The notes beneath the pieces were generated by a model that saw only the letters and a list, made by a program, of their open reading frames with translations, was not told the origin of the DNA and made no database searches. A program made the translations under genes and the position numbers. 64,000 nucleotides of DNA from JADKCL01 sp031424495. Lineage in GTDB: Bacteria > Bacteroidota > Bacteroidia > J057 > JADKCL01. Location: NCBI GenBank assembly GCA_031424495.1, contig JANPHP010000034.1:28804-92803 (forward strand), given 5' to 3'. Below, in pieces: positions 17,139 to 24,903 of this stretch. How positions within the stretch are numbered: the first letter of the stretch is position 1; each line of letters starts with the position of its first letter.

Positions 17139-18473
17139 CTATGCTTGCCCGCCCTGCCGGCGTGATTGAGCGCGAAACAGAAAATAAAGTGTGACACCCA
17201 AGCAGAGCAAAAGCAGCGCCGCCCATGCAAGCTGCGCCTTGGCGAGCAAGCCATTGATGACAAATGCCCCCGAAATCAATATGTAAATCAGTGGCGTGAA
17301 CGGATAGCCGGGCACGCGAAATCCCTGAAAAGTGATCCCTTTTTTGCGATCTCGCCACCTGAAGACATAGACTGCCGCAGCCGCCATTACCAAAAAGACG
17401 GCCTCGGTATAGGTCACATAGTCCACGAGATTGCCAAATGTGCCCCACAAAAAGAGCAAAATGATCGCCCAAGCACTCTGCAAAACGATCGCTAAGACTG
17501 GAGTCCCGGTCTTGGGATTGATCTCGGCCAATGCAGGAAAAAAGACCCCGTCGGCGGCCATCGCAAAGTAAATGCGCGGTGCGCTCATCGTGAAGATGAG
17601 GATCGATCCCGACACCGAAATGCACACGAGAAGTGCAACGACCTTGCCGCCGATGGCACCAAAGACGGTCTGCATCATGTCGGCAGCCACCCCCTTGGAG
17701 GCTGCAATCTCCCCGATTGGCAATGCCCGCAGATAGGCCCAGTTCACCATGATATAGGCCGCCATCACCCCCAGCACGCCGATGAGCATCGCCCAGCCCA
17801 GGCGCTTGGGGGCGTCGGGCATCTCTCCAGACAGGTAGGTGAGGTGGTGCCAGCCGCCATAGGACCAGTACACGCCGACCAGCCCCAGCAGCATAGGACT
17901 GATCGATTCCCAGCCTAGCGTGGGCCAGGCCCAGTCGATGGCGACAGGAGCCTGCACAAAAGCGATGCCCGCGATGATGAGTGCAACGATACCGATCACC
18001 TTGAGGGCAGTCACCAAACCTGCGATCATTCGTCCGAGGCCAAAACCCTGGGCATTGACGCCCGTGCACAACAAAATCACTGCGACTGCAACGCCCTGCT
18101 GAACGGCAGGAGATATGGGAATCAAGACATTGAGAAAGGTTGCAAACACCAGGGCAAGCCCAGCGATCGCACCGCTCGTCACCGCCATGAGTACCACCCA
18201 CCCAAACATGAATGCAGCCAGGGTGCCATAGGCCTCCTTTAAATATACATACACGCCCCCAGCCTGCGGAAAACGGGCCGCCAATTCTCCGTAACTCAAT
18301 GCACCCGACAGCGTGATGATGCCGCCCAAGACCCAAACCGGCAGCAGCAAGCCCGCATAAGGTATCGCTGCAGCCACGCCGCTCGGATTTATGAAGATGC
18401 CCGAGCCGATGCAACTGCCCATGACCAAGAGTACAAGCAGATATAACCGTGGTCGCTTTGCAGGTGGATTCAT
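17139..18473 (-). CDS. APC-superfamily amino-acid permease
   Basis: 444 residues from ATG 18473 (MNPPAKRPRLYLLVLLVMG). The first helix contains GSCIGSGIFINPSG, the substrate-binding unwound stretch of APC/LAT-type transporters. About twelve hydrophobic segments follow, with WSYGGWHHLTYLSGEMPDAPKRLG in the helix 6 region. It probably exchanges or imports amino acids across the inner membrane; substrate is not resolved. No operon partner is adjacent. Confidence 0.9.
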   Translation of the reverse strand: MNPPAKRPRLYLLVLLVMGSCIGSGIFINPSGVAAAIPYAGLLLPVWVLGGIITLSGALSYGELAARFPQAGGVYVYLKEAYGTLAAFMFGWVVLMAVTSGAIAGLALVFATFLNVLIPISPAVQQGVAVAVILLCTGVNAQGFGLGRMIAGLVTALKVIGIVALIIAGIAFVQAPVAIDWAWPTLGWESISPMLLGLVGVYWSYGGWHHLTYLSGEMPDAPKRLGWAMLIGVLGVMAAYIMVNWAYLRALPIGEIAASKGVAADMMQTVFGAIGGKVVALLVCISVSGSILIFTMSAPRIYFAMAADGVFFPALAEINPKTGTPVLAIVLQSAWAIILLFLWGTFGNLVDYVTYTEAVFLVMAAAAVYVFRWRDRKKGITFQGFRVPGYPFTPLIYILISGAFVINGLLAKAQLAWAALLLLCLGVTLYFLFRAQSRRQGGQA

Positions 18474-18771
18474 GAAATTGCCAATGCTAGAATTGATTTC
18501 GCGCTGATGAACCGCTTGCGACACTGGACACGGGTCGCAAGGCAGCACAAAATCCGAAATTCTTTTGACTTGCAGGCGGAATATCTCAAGGTGTGAATCC
18601 CGACGGAGCATTAAAGCAACAGCAGCCAGATTGGCGGCGTTTCTGATCCCAGCTATAGATCGGGTACCAACAGTTCAGCCCTCAACGTTTACCATTGGGG
18701 CCGATTTTTGCGTGCATTGTAATTTTTACCTAACTTCATTTCGTGTTAATGCTGAATTCATCCTTCCAACC

Positions 18772-19428
18772 ATGTTTAAATTACTTTCTGGATTTGTTGC
18801 GCTCTGCTTGCTCGGTGTTTTTGGAGATTTAGTGCATGCCCAAAATGTGGGGATCGGCACGAGTACTCCAGCACAAAAATTGCATGTGAACGGAAATTTG
18901 CGCTTTGATGGTGCCCTCATGCCCAATGGCAATCCAGGCACGAGTGGGCAAGTTTTGATCTCGCAGGGGCCCGGGATTGCTCCGATTTGGGGTCCGGTCG
19001 GCGGATTGATCGCCACCTTCAAAGCCTCTGCGACACGCACGCTCATCTCCTCGACTAGCTTTCAACTCGTTACCGGCCTTACCCAAACGATCACCCTCAC
19101 CTCCAACGCGGCAGTGATCCTCTCGACTTACGGATCCCTCGAAACGACCTCCGGCATCAATGCCGGCTCTGGTTGCATCGTGCAGGTATTCAACAATGGT
19201 GTTGCGATCCCAGACATGTTTCAAACAACCGATGTGAACGATGCGGCTGGCTTCAGTGGAACGATCGCTTCATGGTCCATGATGAACTCGGTCTCGCTCA
19301 CACCTGGCACCTATACCTTCACGGTGAGAGCGCGCAAATATGCCTTTGACAATTTCTATGCGGGCGGCAACACGACAGCACCCAATCCCAACGAAGGCGC
19401 GCTCATCATCATGGTGTTCCCGCAGTAA
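18772..19428 (+). CDS. Secreted protein with tail-fibre-like head and C1q-like body
   Basis: 218 residues from ATG 18772 with a signal peptide ending VHAQ. The mature start NVGIGTSTPAQKLHVNGNL is a common opening of Bacteroidota secreted proteins that resemble phage tail fibres. The remainder (about 75-218) looks like a jelly-roll domain (TLISSTSFQLVTGLTQTITL, GTYTFTVRARKYAFDN). There is no sorting domain. It converges with the 19433 gene, four bases away. No function is assigned. Confidence 0.75.
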   Translation: MFKLLSGFVALCLLGVFGDLVHAQNVGIGTSTPAQKLHVNGNLRFDGALMPNGNPGTSGQVLISQGPGIAPIWGPVGGLIATFKASATRTLISSTSFQLVTGLTQTITLTSNAAVILSTYGSLETTSGINAGSGCIVQVFNNGVAIPDMFQTTDVNDAAGFSGTIASWSMMNSVSLTPGTYTFTVRARKYAFDNFYAGGNTTAPNPNEGALIIMVFPQ

Positions 19429-19432
19429 TTCT

Positions 19433-20569
19433 CTACTCCTTCACCTCAAAATTTTGCCCGAAGCGCTTGGTTTCGGTCTCGGCCAATATCAAATACTGGC
19501 CAGCGGGTAGTTTGCGACCCACCTTGAGCAAGCCTGGTACGCCTGCGTACACAAAATCATCAAACAAAATCGCGACCTCCATCCGCCGCTCATCATACAG
19601 CTTGATGCGCACCTGCTGCGAAAACTGCGAATTGAAACGGACCCGCAAGGGCCCCGCTCCGGTCGATGGTCCTTGCAAAACCTCCATGCTAAATTCTTCC
19701 TGTCCCTCCTCGGCCTTCACCTCCCGAATGCGGGAATAAATCTCACGCCCAGCTGCATCGATGTTGCGAATGCGGTAATAATAGGTCGTGCCAGGATCCA
19801 AACCCTCTTCATAATAGGCATATTGCCGCAGGTCACGGGTATCACCCTTGCTTTCCAGCGTGTCCACAGGCACAAATCGTTCGATGTCTGTGCTCTTCTC
19901 CACGATATGCAGGCGGCTGTCCTTCTCAAACGAAACCGTCCATTTCAGGTTCAAAATCCCCTCTTTGTAGCGCAGCGTCACATTTTGGTACTCCGTCGCC
20001 GGATTTTCCCGCAAGCTGCTCATTCGCCAGACACCCTTCACCTTCAAAAAAAACGATCCCGGGTCTGAGCCAGCAGTGAAGTGGTTCCAGATGGGCCTGT
20101 TTTCGGGGGGAATGTAGTAAGGGATCTTTTCGCGGCTATATGTATATAATGTGTCGCGGTCTGGGAGAAAGGGCACATTGGGAACTGGGCTGTAATACAA
20201 GCCCTCCAAAATGCGGCCCTTGGGATCAAAAAGCACGAGGTAATTGCCCTCATGCTCCAGCATCGGAAATCGGATCAAGAAGTCGGGCGTGGTCGCCAGA
20301 CTCAGATTCACGTCGGGGGCGCGGTTCTTCGCGAGCACGTAGGTGCCATGCGCGGGCACACGCACCTCTCCGGGCAGGCGCACGCTGTAGTCGCGCGTCA
20401 CGAGCAGGTAGCCTTCGAGCGATTGGCTGCTGTTGTCGGGGTTGTAAAACTCGACCCGGTGGCGATTGTCGCTCAGATAATTGCCCGGCACGATGCGGGA
20501 AATGAAAATGCTCTGCGAAAACGAGATTCCGCAGAGCATTATTCCCAGACCGGTGAGCAGGTACCGCAT
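19433..20569 (-). CDS. Secreted protein with lamin-tail-like and FN3-like parts
   Basis: 378 residues from ATG 20569 with a signal peptide ending ISFSQ. The N-terminal part (FISRIVPGNYLSDNRHRVEFYNP, LEGYLLVTRDYSVRLPG, AHGTYVLAKN) resembles a lamin-tail (LTD) beta fold. A later stretch (GLDPGTTYYYRIRNIDAAGRE) is fibronectin III-like. The C-terminal ~80 residues (GPLRVRFNSQFSQQVRIKLYDERR) look like a degenerate secretion or beta domain. It ends four bases upstream of the tyrS stop codon's far side, so it is probably co-transcribed with tyrS. Confidence 0.72.
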   Translation of the reverse strand: MRYLLTGLGIMLCGISFSQSIFISRIVPGNYLSDNRHRVEFYNPDNSSQSLEGYLLVTRDYSVRLPGEVRVPAHGTYVLAKNRAPDVNLSLATTPDFLIRFPMLEHEGNYLVLFDPKGRILEGLYYSPVPNVPFLPDRDTLYTYSREKIPYYIPPENRPIWNHFTAGSDPGSFFLKVKGVWRMSSLRENPATEYQNVTLRYKEGILNLKWTVSFEKDSRLHIVEKSTDIERFVPVDTLESKGDTRDLRQYAYYEEGLDPGTTYYYRIRNIDAAGREIYSRIREVKAEEGQEEFSMEVLQGPSTGAGPLRVRFNSQFSQQVRIKLYDERRMEVAILFDDFVYAGVPGLLKVGRKLPAGQYLILAETETKRFGQNFEVKE

Positions 20570-20572
20570 GCC

Positions 20573-21859
20573 TCAGTCGATTACATAGACGATGAAGCGA
20601 TCTTTTTTACCGAGATTGACCAAGACAAACTGGTCATTGATGAGGTCCGCAGCGGTGATTGTGCGGCCATCGTCGATGGTCTTGGATGTATTGATGGCGA
20701 CACATGTGTCTTTTGTAACCTTGCGGCGCGCCTCACCTTTGGACGTCGTGGCCCCGACTTGCGTGAGAAAGTCGATGAGGTTGATGCCTTCGACAAGCGC
20801 GGAGCGCTCAATCGTGCCTTGCTTGACCCCATCAAAAATCTGCGCCACTTCCTTGGCAGACAATGCATTCAGATCGTCCAATCCGCCCTTGCCATGGAGT
20901 AGATTGGTTGCCCGCATGGCGCTCTGCAATCCCTCAACCCCATGAATACGTGTCGTCATCTCCTCGGCCAATGCCCTCTGCAGTGCATTGGGGCTGGTCG
21001 GCACGGCATCGATCATCGCTTGGATTTCATCTATCGGCTTGAGACTAAAGATTTTGGCAAGTTTGATGGAGTCCACATCGGTATTTTGGATCCAGAACTG
21101 GTAAAACTCATAAGTCGAAGTGAGCTCGGCGTCGAGGAAGATGTTTCCTTTCTCACTCTTGCCAAACTTGGCGCCATCAGCCTTGGTGATGAGTGGGCAG
21201 GTGAATGCATAGACCTCCTCTTGGTGACCCAAGATTTTGCGGATCATCTCCATGCCTGCGGTGATATTGCCAAACTGGTCAGAGCCACCAAACTGCAAGT
21301 GACAGTTCTCCTTTTGGTGCAGGTGCAAGAAGTCGTAGCCCTGAATCAGTTGATAGCTAAACTCTGTGAATGAGATGCCATCGCCAGTCTCCATTCGGTT
21401 TTTGACCGAGTCCTTGCTGAGCATATAACTCACTGTCAGATATTTGCCCACATCGCGAAGGAATCCCAAAAAGCTGTATTCCTTGAACCAATCGTAGTTG
21501 TTGACGATGCGCGCAGGGTTTTCTGTCGCATCAAAATCGAGAAAGCGACCGAGCTGCTCGCGCATACAAGCGAGGTTGCGGTCGAGCGTTTCCTCACTGA
21601 GCATGTTGCGTTCGGCCGATTTGCCTGAGGGGTCGCCGATGCGGCCTGTCGCCCCACCGATGAGGGCGATGGGGTGGTGACCATGGCGCTGAAAATGCAA
21701 CAATAGCATGACAGGCACCAAATTGCCGATGCCCAAGGACGCTGCCGTGGGGTCAAAACCGACATAGCCGCTTACCTTGTTGTTGTTGAGCCATTCTTCG
21801 GTACCGGGGGTGATGTCTTGGATCATCCCTCTCCATTTTAATTCTTCTATTAGTCGCAT
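20573..21859 (-). CDS. tyrS: Tyrosyl-tRNA synthetase
   Basis: 428 residues from ATG 21859. Class I synthetase core with GYVGFDPTAASLGIGNLVP, GGATGRIGDPSGK (68-80), the tyrosine-pocket QGYDFLHL and GGSDQFGNI, and the KMSKS equivalent KFGKS (231-235). A C-terminal S4-like RNA-binding domain follows (about 355-428). The HIGH motif reads GIGN (43-46), with the first His replaced by Gly; non-canonical first positions are known in some Bacteroidota TyrS. It charges tRNA-Tyr. Confidence 0.96.
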   Translation of the reverse strand: MRLIEELKWRGMIQDITPGTEEWLNNNKVSGYVGFDPTAASLGIGNLVPVMLLLHFQRHGHHPIALIGGATGRIGDPSGKSAERNMLSEETLDRNLACMREQLGRFLDFDATENPARIVNNYDWFKEYSFLGFLRDVGKYLTVSYMLSKDSVKNRMETGDGISFTEFSYQLIQGYDFLHLHQKENCHLQFGGSDQFGNITAGMEMIRKILGHQEEVYAFTCPLITKADGAKFGKSEKGNIFLDAELTSTYEFYQFWIQNTDVDSIKLAKIFSLKPIDEIQAMIDAVPTSPNALQRALAEEMTTRIHGVEGLQSAMRATNLLHGKGGLDDLNALSAKEVAQIFDGVKQGTIERSALVEGINLIDFLTQVGATTSKGEARRKVTKDTCVAINTSKTIDDGRTITAADLINDQFVLVNLGKKDRFIVYVID

Positions 21860-21866
21860 TTTTCCT

Positions 21867-21874
21867 TATATTTG
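21867..21874 (+). promoter_or_regulatory. Promoter-like box ahead of the TPR gene
   Basis: TATATTTG fits the TAnnTTTG -7 box on the plus strand. The next plus-strand gene starts at 22095, implying a leader of about 215 bases. No clear -33 TTTG is seen, so this is tentative. Confidence 0.35.
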
Positions 21875-22094
21875 CACTCCCGCTGGGCAAAATTACAGTA
21901 TAGGCACATTAGAAGAAAGCTCAGGAAGGCGGGGAATGAAAAGAACTGCTCCAATGCGAAAATTTGATCTCAAAAACGCAAAGGGTTGGTAACTGTTGTG
22001 GTTTTTTTATTTATCTTGTGAAGGTTTATTGATCTCTACTCACCCGAAATAGGACAATCAGGGGAATGTCGTGATCAAATACATTTTGATAATT

Positions 22095-23411
22095 ATGAGG
22101 GCACTCAAAATCCACATTCTCCTTCTGCTGACCGTCTTCACGATGTTGGGCGCAAACTTGTTTGCCCAAGGCGCGGGGAAGGCATCCTACATCCAGGCAG
22201 AAAACCTCCGTAAGTCCAAGCGCTATCAAGAAGCGATTGACAAGTACGACGAGGCGATCAAGCTTGAGGTAGGCAACTACCGCTACTACTTCTCGCGTGG
22301 CAAATGCTATTATGCCATGAAGGAGTATGACCTCGCCCTCTCCTCTTTTGAGGAAACGGTCGAGTACAAAAAAGACTTCGTGTTCGCTTACACCCTGATC
22401 GCCAAGATTTATCGTCGCAAGGAAGATTTGCCAAATGCGATCTACTATTACGACCTAGCATTCCAAAACGAGCAGGATCCCAAGCGCAAGGTTGGCTATA
22501 AAATGGAAGCGATCAAGCTGCTACTTCAGCAAAACAAAACCGCTGAAGCCCAAAAGCATCTCGCCGAAGTCAAAGCCGTCGCCCCCGACAACCTCAACAT
22601 TCTCTACTTTGACGCCAAAATCTCCAACCAAAATGGAGATTATGAAAACGCCAAAAGCAGCATGTTGACCGCCACGGCATCTCCAGCGATGGCCACTGAA
22701 GCACCAGCAAACGCAGCTAAGTATTGGTATGAGCTGGGCTATGCCTACAACAAAATGGGCGACTTCCAAAATGCTCAAAAGGCATGGGAAAAAGCCTACT
22801 TTGGTAAATACAAGCCGCTGATCGATCGCGAAAAGTCGATCAACAGCCCTGCATATTTCTATCGCATGGCTGTCTCCTATTATATGATCAATGCCTTTGA
22901 CGAGTGCAAGCAGCAGATCGACAAAGCTTTGGAGTTGCAAAACAACTTCTCTGCAGCCTACTTGCTCATGGGCAAGATGGACAAGAAGCGTGGCAATTTC
23001 TCTGGCGCCGTCGAGAATTACAAGAGCGCTGCCAACTTTGAAACCGATCCTGCCAAAAAAGGCAAGCTCGAGTCGATGTTGGTTTCCTTGCAAGTTGATG
23101 CAGAAGACTTCAATGGTGCCGTCAATACTGCCAACAGTGTGCTCGGCAAGCAGCCCAATAGCCCACAGGTGATTTACCTCAAGGCGCTGTCACAATACCG
23201 CCTCGGTCAATACAACAGCGCAATCAGCTCTTTGGAGTCCTTGATGGCGACCACCACCGATCAGATCACCAAAGCCAAGTACAACTTCATCATTGGGATG
23301 TGTGCACGCACAACCGACGTTGAAAAAGCCAAGGCTTCGTTCAAAAATGCAATGTTTGGCCCCTATAAGCCTGCTGCCAAAAATGAGCTGGACAAGCTTA
23401 TGAAAGGCTAA
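22095..23411 (+). CDS. Secreted tetratricopeptide-repeat protein
   Basis: 438 residues from ATG 22095; a GTG at 22071 is possible but the signal peptide (MRALKIHILLLLTVFTMLGANLFAQ) starts here. The rest is TPR units, e.g. AENLRKSKRYQEAIDKYDEA, YYFSRGKCYYAMKEYDLALS, YWYELGYAYNKMGDFQNAQ and AYLLMGKMDKKRGNFSGAV. Periplasmic TPR proteins of this type scaffold envelope complexes in Bacteroidota. A strong terminator follows, so the gene stands alone. Confidence 0.88.
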   Translation: MRALKIHILLLLTVFTMLGANLFAQGAGKASYIQAENLRKSKRYQEAIDKYDEAIKLEVGNYRYYFSRGKCYYAMKEYDLALSSFEETVEYKKDFVFAYTLIAKIYRRKEDLPNAIYYYDLAFQNEQDPKRKVGYKMEAIKLLLQQNKTAEAQKHLAEVKAVAPDNLNILYFDAKISNQNGDYENAKSSMLTATASPAMATEAPANAAKYWYELGYAYNKMGDFQNAQKAWEKAYFGKYKPLIDREKSINSPAYFYRMAVSYYMINAFDECKQQIDKALELQNNFSAAYLLMGKMDKKRGNFSGAVENYKSAANFETDPAKKGKLESMLVSLQVDAEDFNGAVNTANSVLGKQPNSPQVIYLKALSQYRLGQYNSAISSLESLMATTTDQITKAKYNFIIGMCARTTDVEKAKASFKNAMFGPYKPAAKNELDKLMKG

Positions 23412-23430
23412 TCCTTAAAGGACCACCGAT

Positions 23431-23470
23431 AAAAGCGAAAGGCGATCCATTGGATCGCCCTTCGCTTTTT
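23431..23470 (+). terminator. Terminator of the TPR gene
   Basis: A long stem (aagcgaa-a-ggcgatcca against tggatcgcc-c-ttcgctt, one mismatch) is followed by TTTTT. Confidence 0.88.
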
Positions 23471-23535
23471 TATGGGTGCGCTTCGGACTAGAAATCAATC
23501 AGATATTGTTCGCATATTGGTTACCGGTATTACGC

Positions 23536-23563
23536 GTAGCGGCAGGGCATGCCCTGCCGCTAC
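23536..23563. repeat. Perfect 28-base palindrome
   Basis: gtagcggcagggc (23536-23548) and gccctgccgctac (23551-23563) are exact reverse complements with only 'at' between them, making a continuous palindrome. It lies between the convergent TPR and purM genes with no T-tract. Confidence 0.8.
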
Positions 23564-23655
23564 TCATGATCAAATTGAAAAATGGCCATTCCAACGGAAC
23601 TGGCATGGATCAATCAAAATTTCAAACGCAGCTGGCGTTTTTTTCGCTCCAATTC

Positions 23656-24834
23656 TCAGCCTTCTGTAAACTCAAACTCGCCGAGCGAGGACTTCACAGT
23701 CAGTTTCGGCGTGGCAGCCGGCTCTACCCTCCCGATCACGCGTGCATCAATGTTGTAGCCGCGCGCCATCTCAATGAGTCCCACCGCAGTCGCTTCGTCG
23801 GTGTACACCTCTAGCAAGTGGCCCATGTTAAAGACTTTGTACATCTCGCGGCCGCCAGCGCCAGAAGCCGCCTGTATCAGTTCAAACAAGCGGGGCGTCT
23901 CGAAGAGATTGTCTTTGACGATATGCCCCTGCGTGGCAAATTTCAAAACCTTGGTTTGGCCGCCGCCTGTGCAGTGGATGATAGCCTTGATTTGCGAACG
24001 GTATTCACGGAGCATCTGATCGGCCAAAGGCAGATAGGTGCGCGTAGGACTCAGCACCATTTTCCCGATGGTGAGTCCGGTGACTGCATCGACATCTGTG
24101 AGGCGATGCGGGCCGGTGTAGACGAGGTCCGTCGGGAGCGACGGGTCGTAGGACTCGGAGTATGCCGCAGCGTAGTCGTGGTGAAACAGGTCGTGCCGTG
24201 CACTCGTGAGCCCATTGCTGCCCATGCCTGCGTTGTATTCCTGCTCATAGCTAGCCTGCCCATGGCTGGCAAATGCGACGATCACTTGGCCAGGCGCAAC
24301 ATTTGCCTCCACGATATGCGTTCTCGGCAATCTGCAAAACACCGTTGAATCCACGATGAGCGAGCGCACGAGGTCGCCTACATCGGCAGTTTCACCGCCA
24401 GTAGATTGCATGGCGATCCCATGATCGCGCATCGTTTGCAAAAATTCCTCCGTCCCATCGATCAGAGCGGAAATGACTTCGCCAGGCACACGATTCTTGT
24501 TGCGGCCGATCGTGCTCGACAACAAGATGTCTTGTGTCGCGCCCACGCAGAGCAGGTCATCGGTATTCATGACGATGGCATCTTGGGCGATGCCTCTCCA
24601 GACCGAGAGGTCGCCCGTCTCCCGCCAATACATCCACGCAAGCGAAGATTTGGTGCCGGCACCATCTGCGTGCATGATGTTGCAGTAGTCTGCATCATGT
24701 GCCACAAGGTCTGCGACGACCTTGCAAAAGGCATTGGGAAAGAGGCCCTTGTCGAGCTTGGCGATCGCAGCGTGCACGTCTTCCTTGGAGGATGACACGC
24801 CACGCTGTTCATAGCGATTGCTGTTTGGATTCAT
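23656..24834 (-). CDS. purM: Phosphoribosylformylglycinamidine cyclo-ligase (AIR synthase)
   Basis: 392 residues from ATG 24834. PurM fold with HADGAGTKSSLAWMYWRETGD near the N-terminus, IAQDAIVMNTDDLLCVGA and GGETADVGDLVRS, then the C-terminal domain with HCTGGGQTKVLKF. It closes formylglycinamidine ribonucleotide to AIR using ATP in purine synthesis. It is longer than the E. coli enzyme (~345), as in the Bacteroidota type. No other pur gene is adjacent. Confidence 0.9.
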   Translation of the reverse strand: MNPNSNRYEQRGVSSSKEDVHAAIAKLDKGLFPNAFCKVVADLVAHDADYCNIMHADGAGTKSSLAWMYWRETGDLSVWRGIAQDAIVMNTDDLLCVGATQDILLSSTIGRNKNRVPGEVISALIDGTEEFLQTMRDHGIAMQSTGGETADVGDLVRSLIVDSTVFCRLPRTHIVEANVAPGQVIVAFASHGQASYEQEYNAGMGSNGLTSARHDLFHHDYAAAYSESYDPSLPTDLVYTGPHRLTDVDAVTGLTIGKMVLSPTRTYLPLADQMLREYRSQIKAIIHCTGGGQTKVLKFATQGHIVKDNLFETPRLFELIQAASGAGGREMYKVFNMGHLLEVYTDEATAVGLIEMARGYNIDARVIGRVEPAATPKLTVKSSLGEFEFTEG

Positions 24835-24903
24835 CTTTTTGGGAATGCAAAGAGGGCAAACGCTACCGTCTGCCCTCTTCTATTTTCTATTCAGAACCGC
24901 ATC

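Noticed and set aside
18772..19428. Phage tail-fibre gene as evidence of a prophage
   Set aside because: It has a signal peptide and no phage neighbours; such secreted proteins are common in Bacteroidota.
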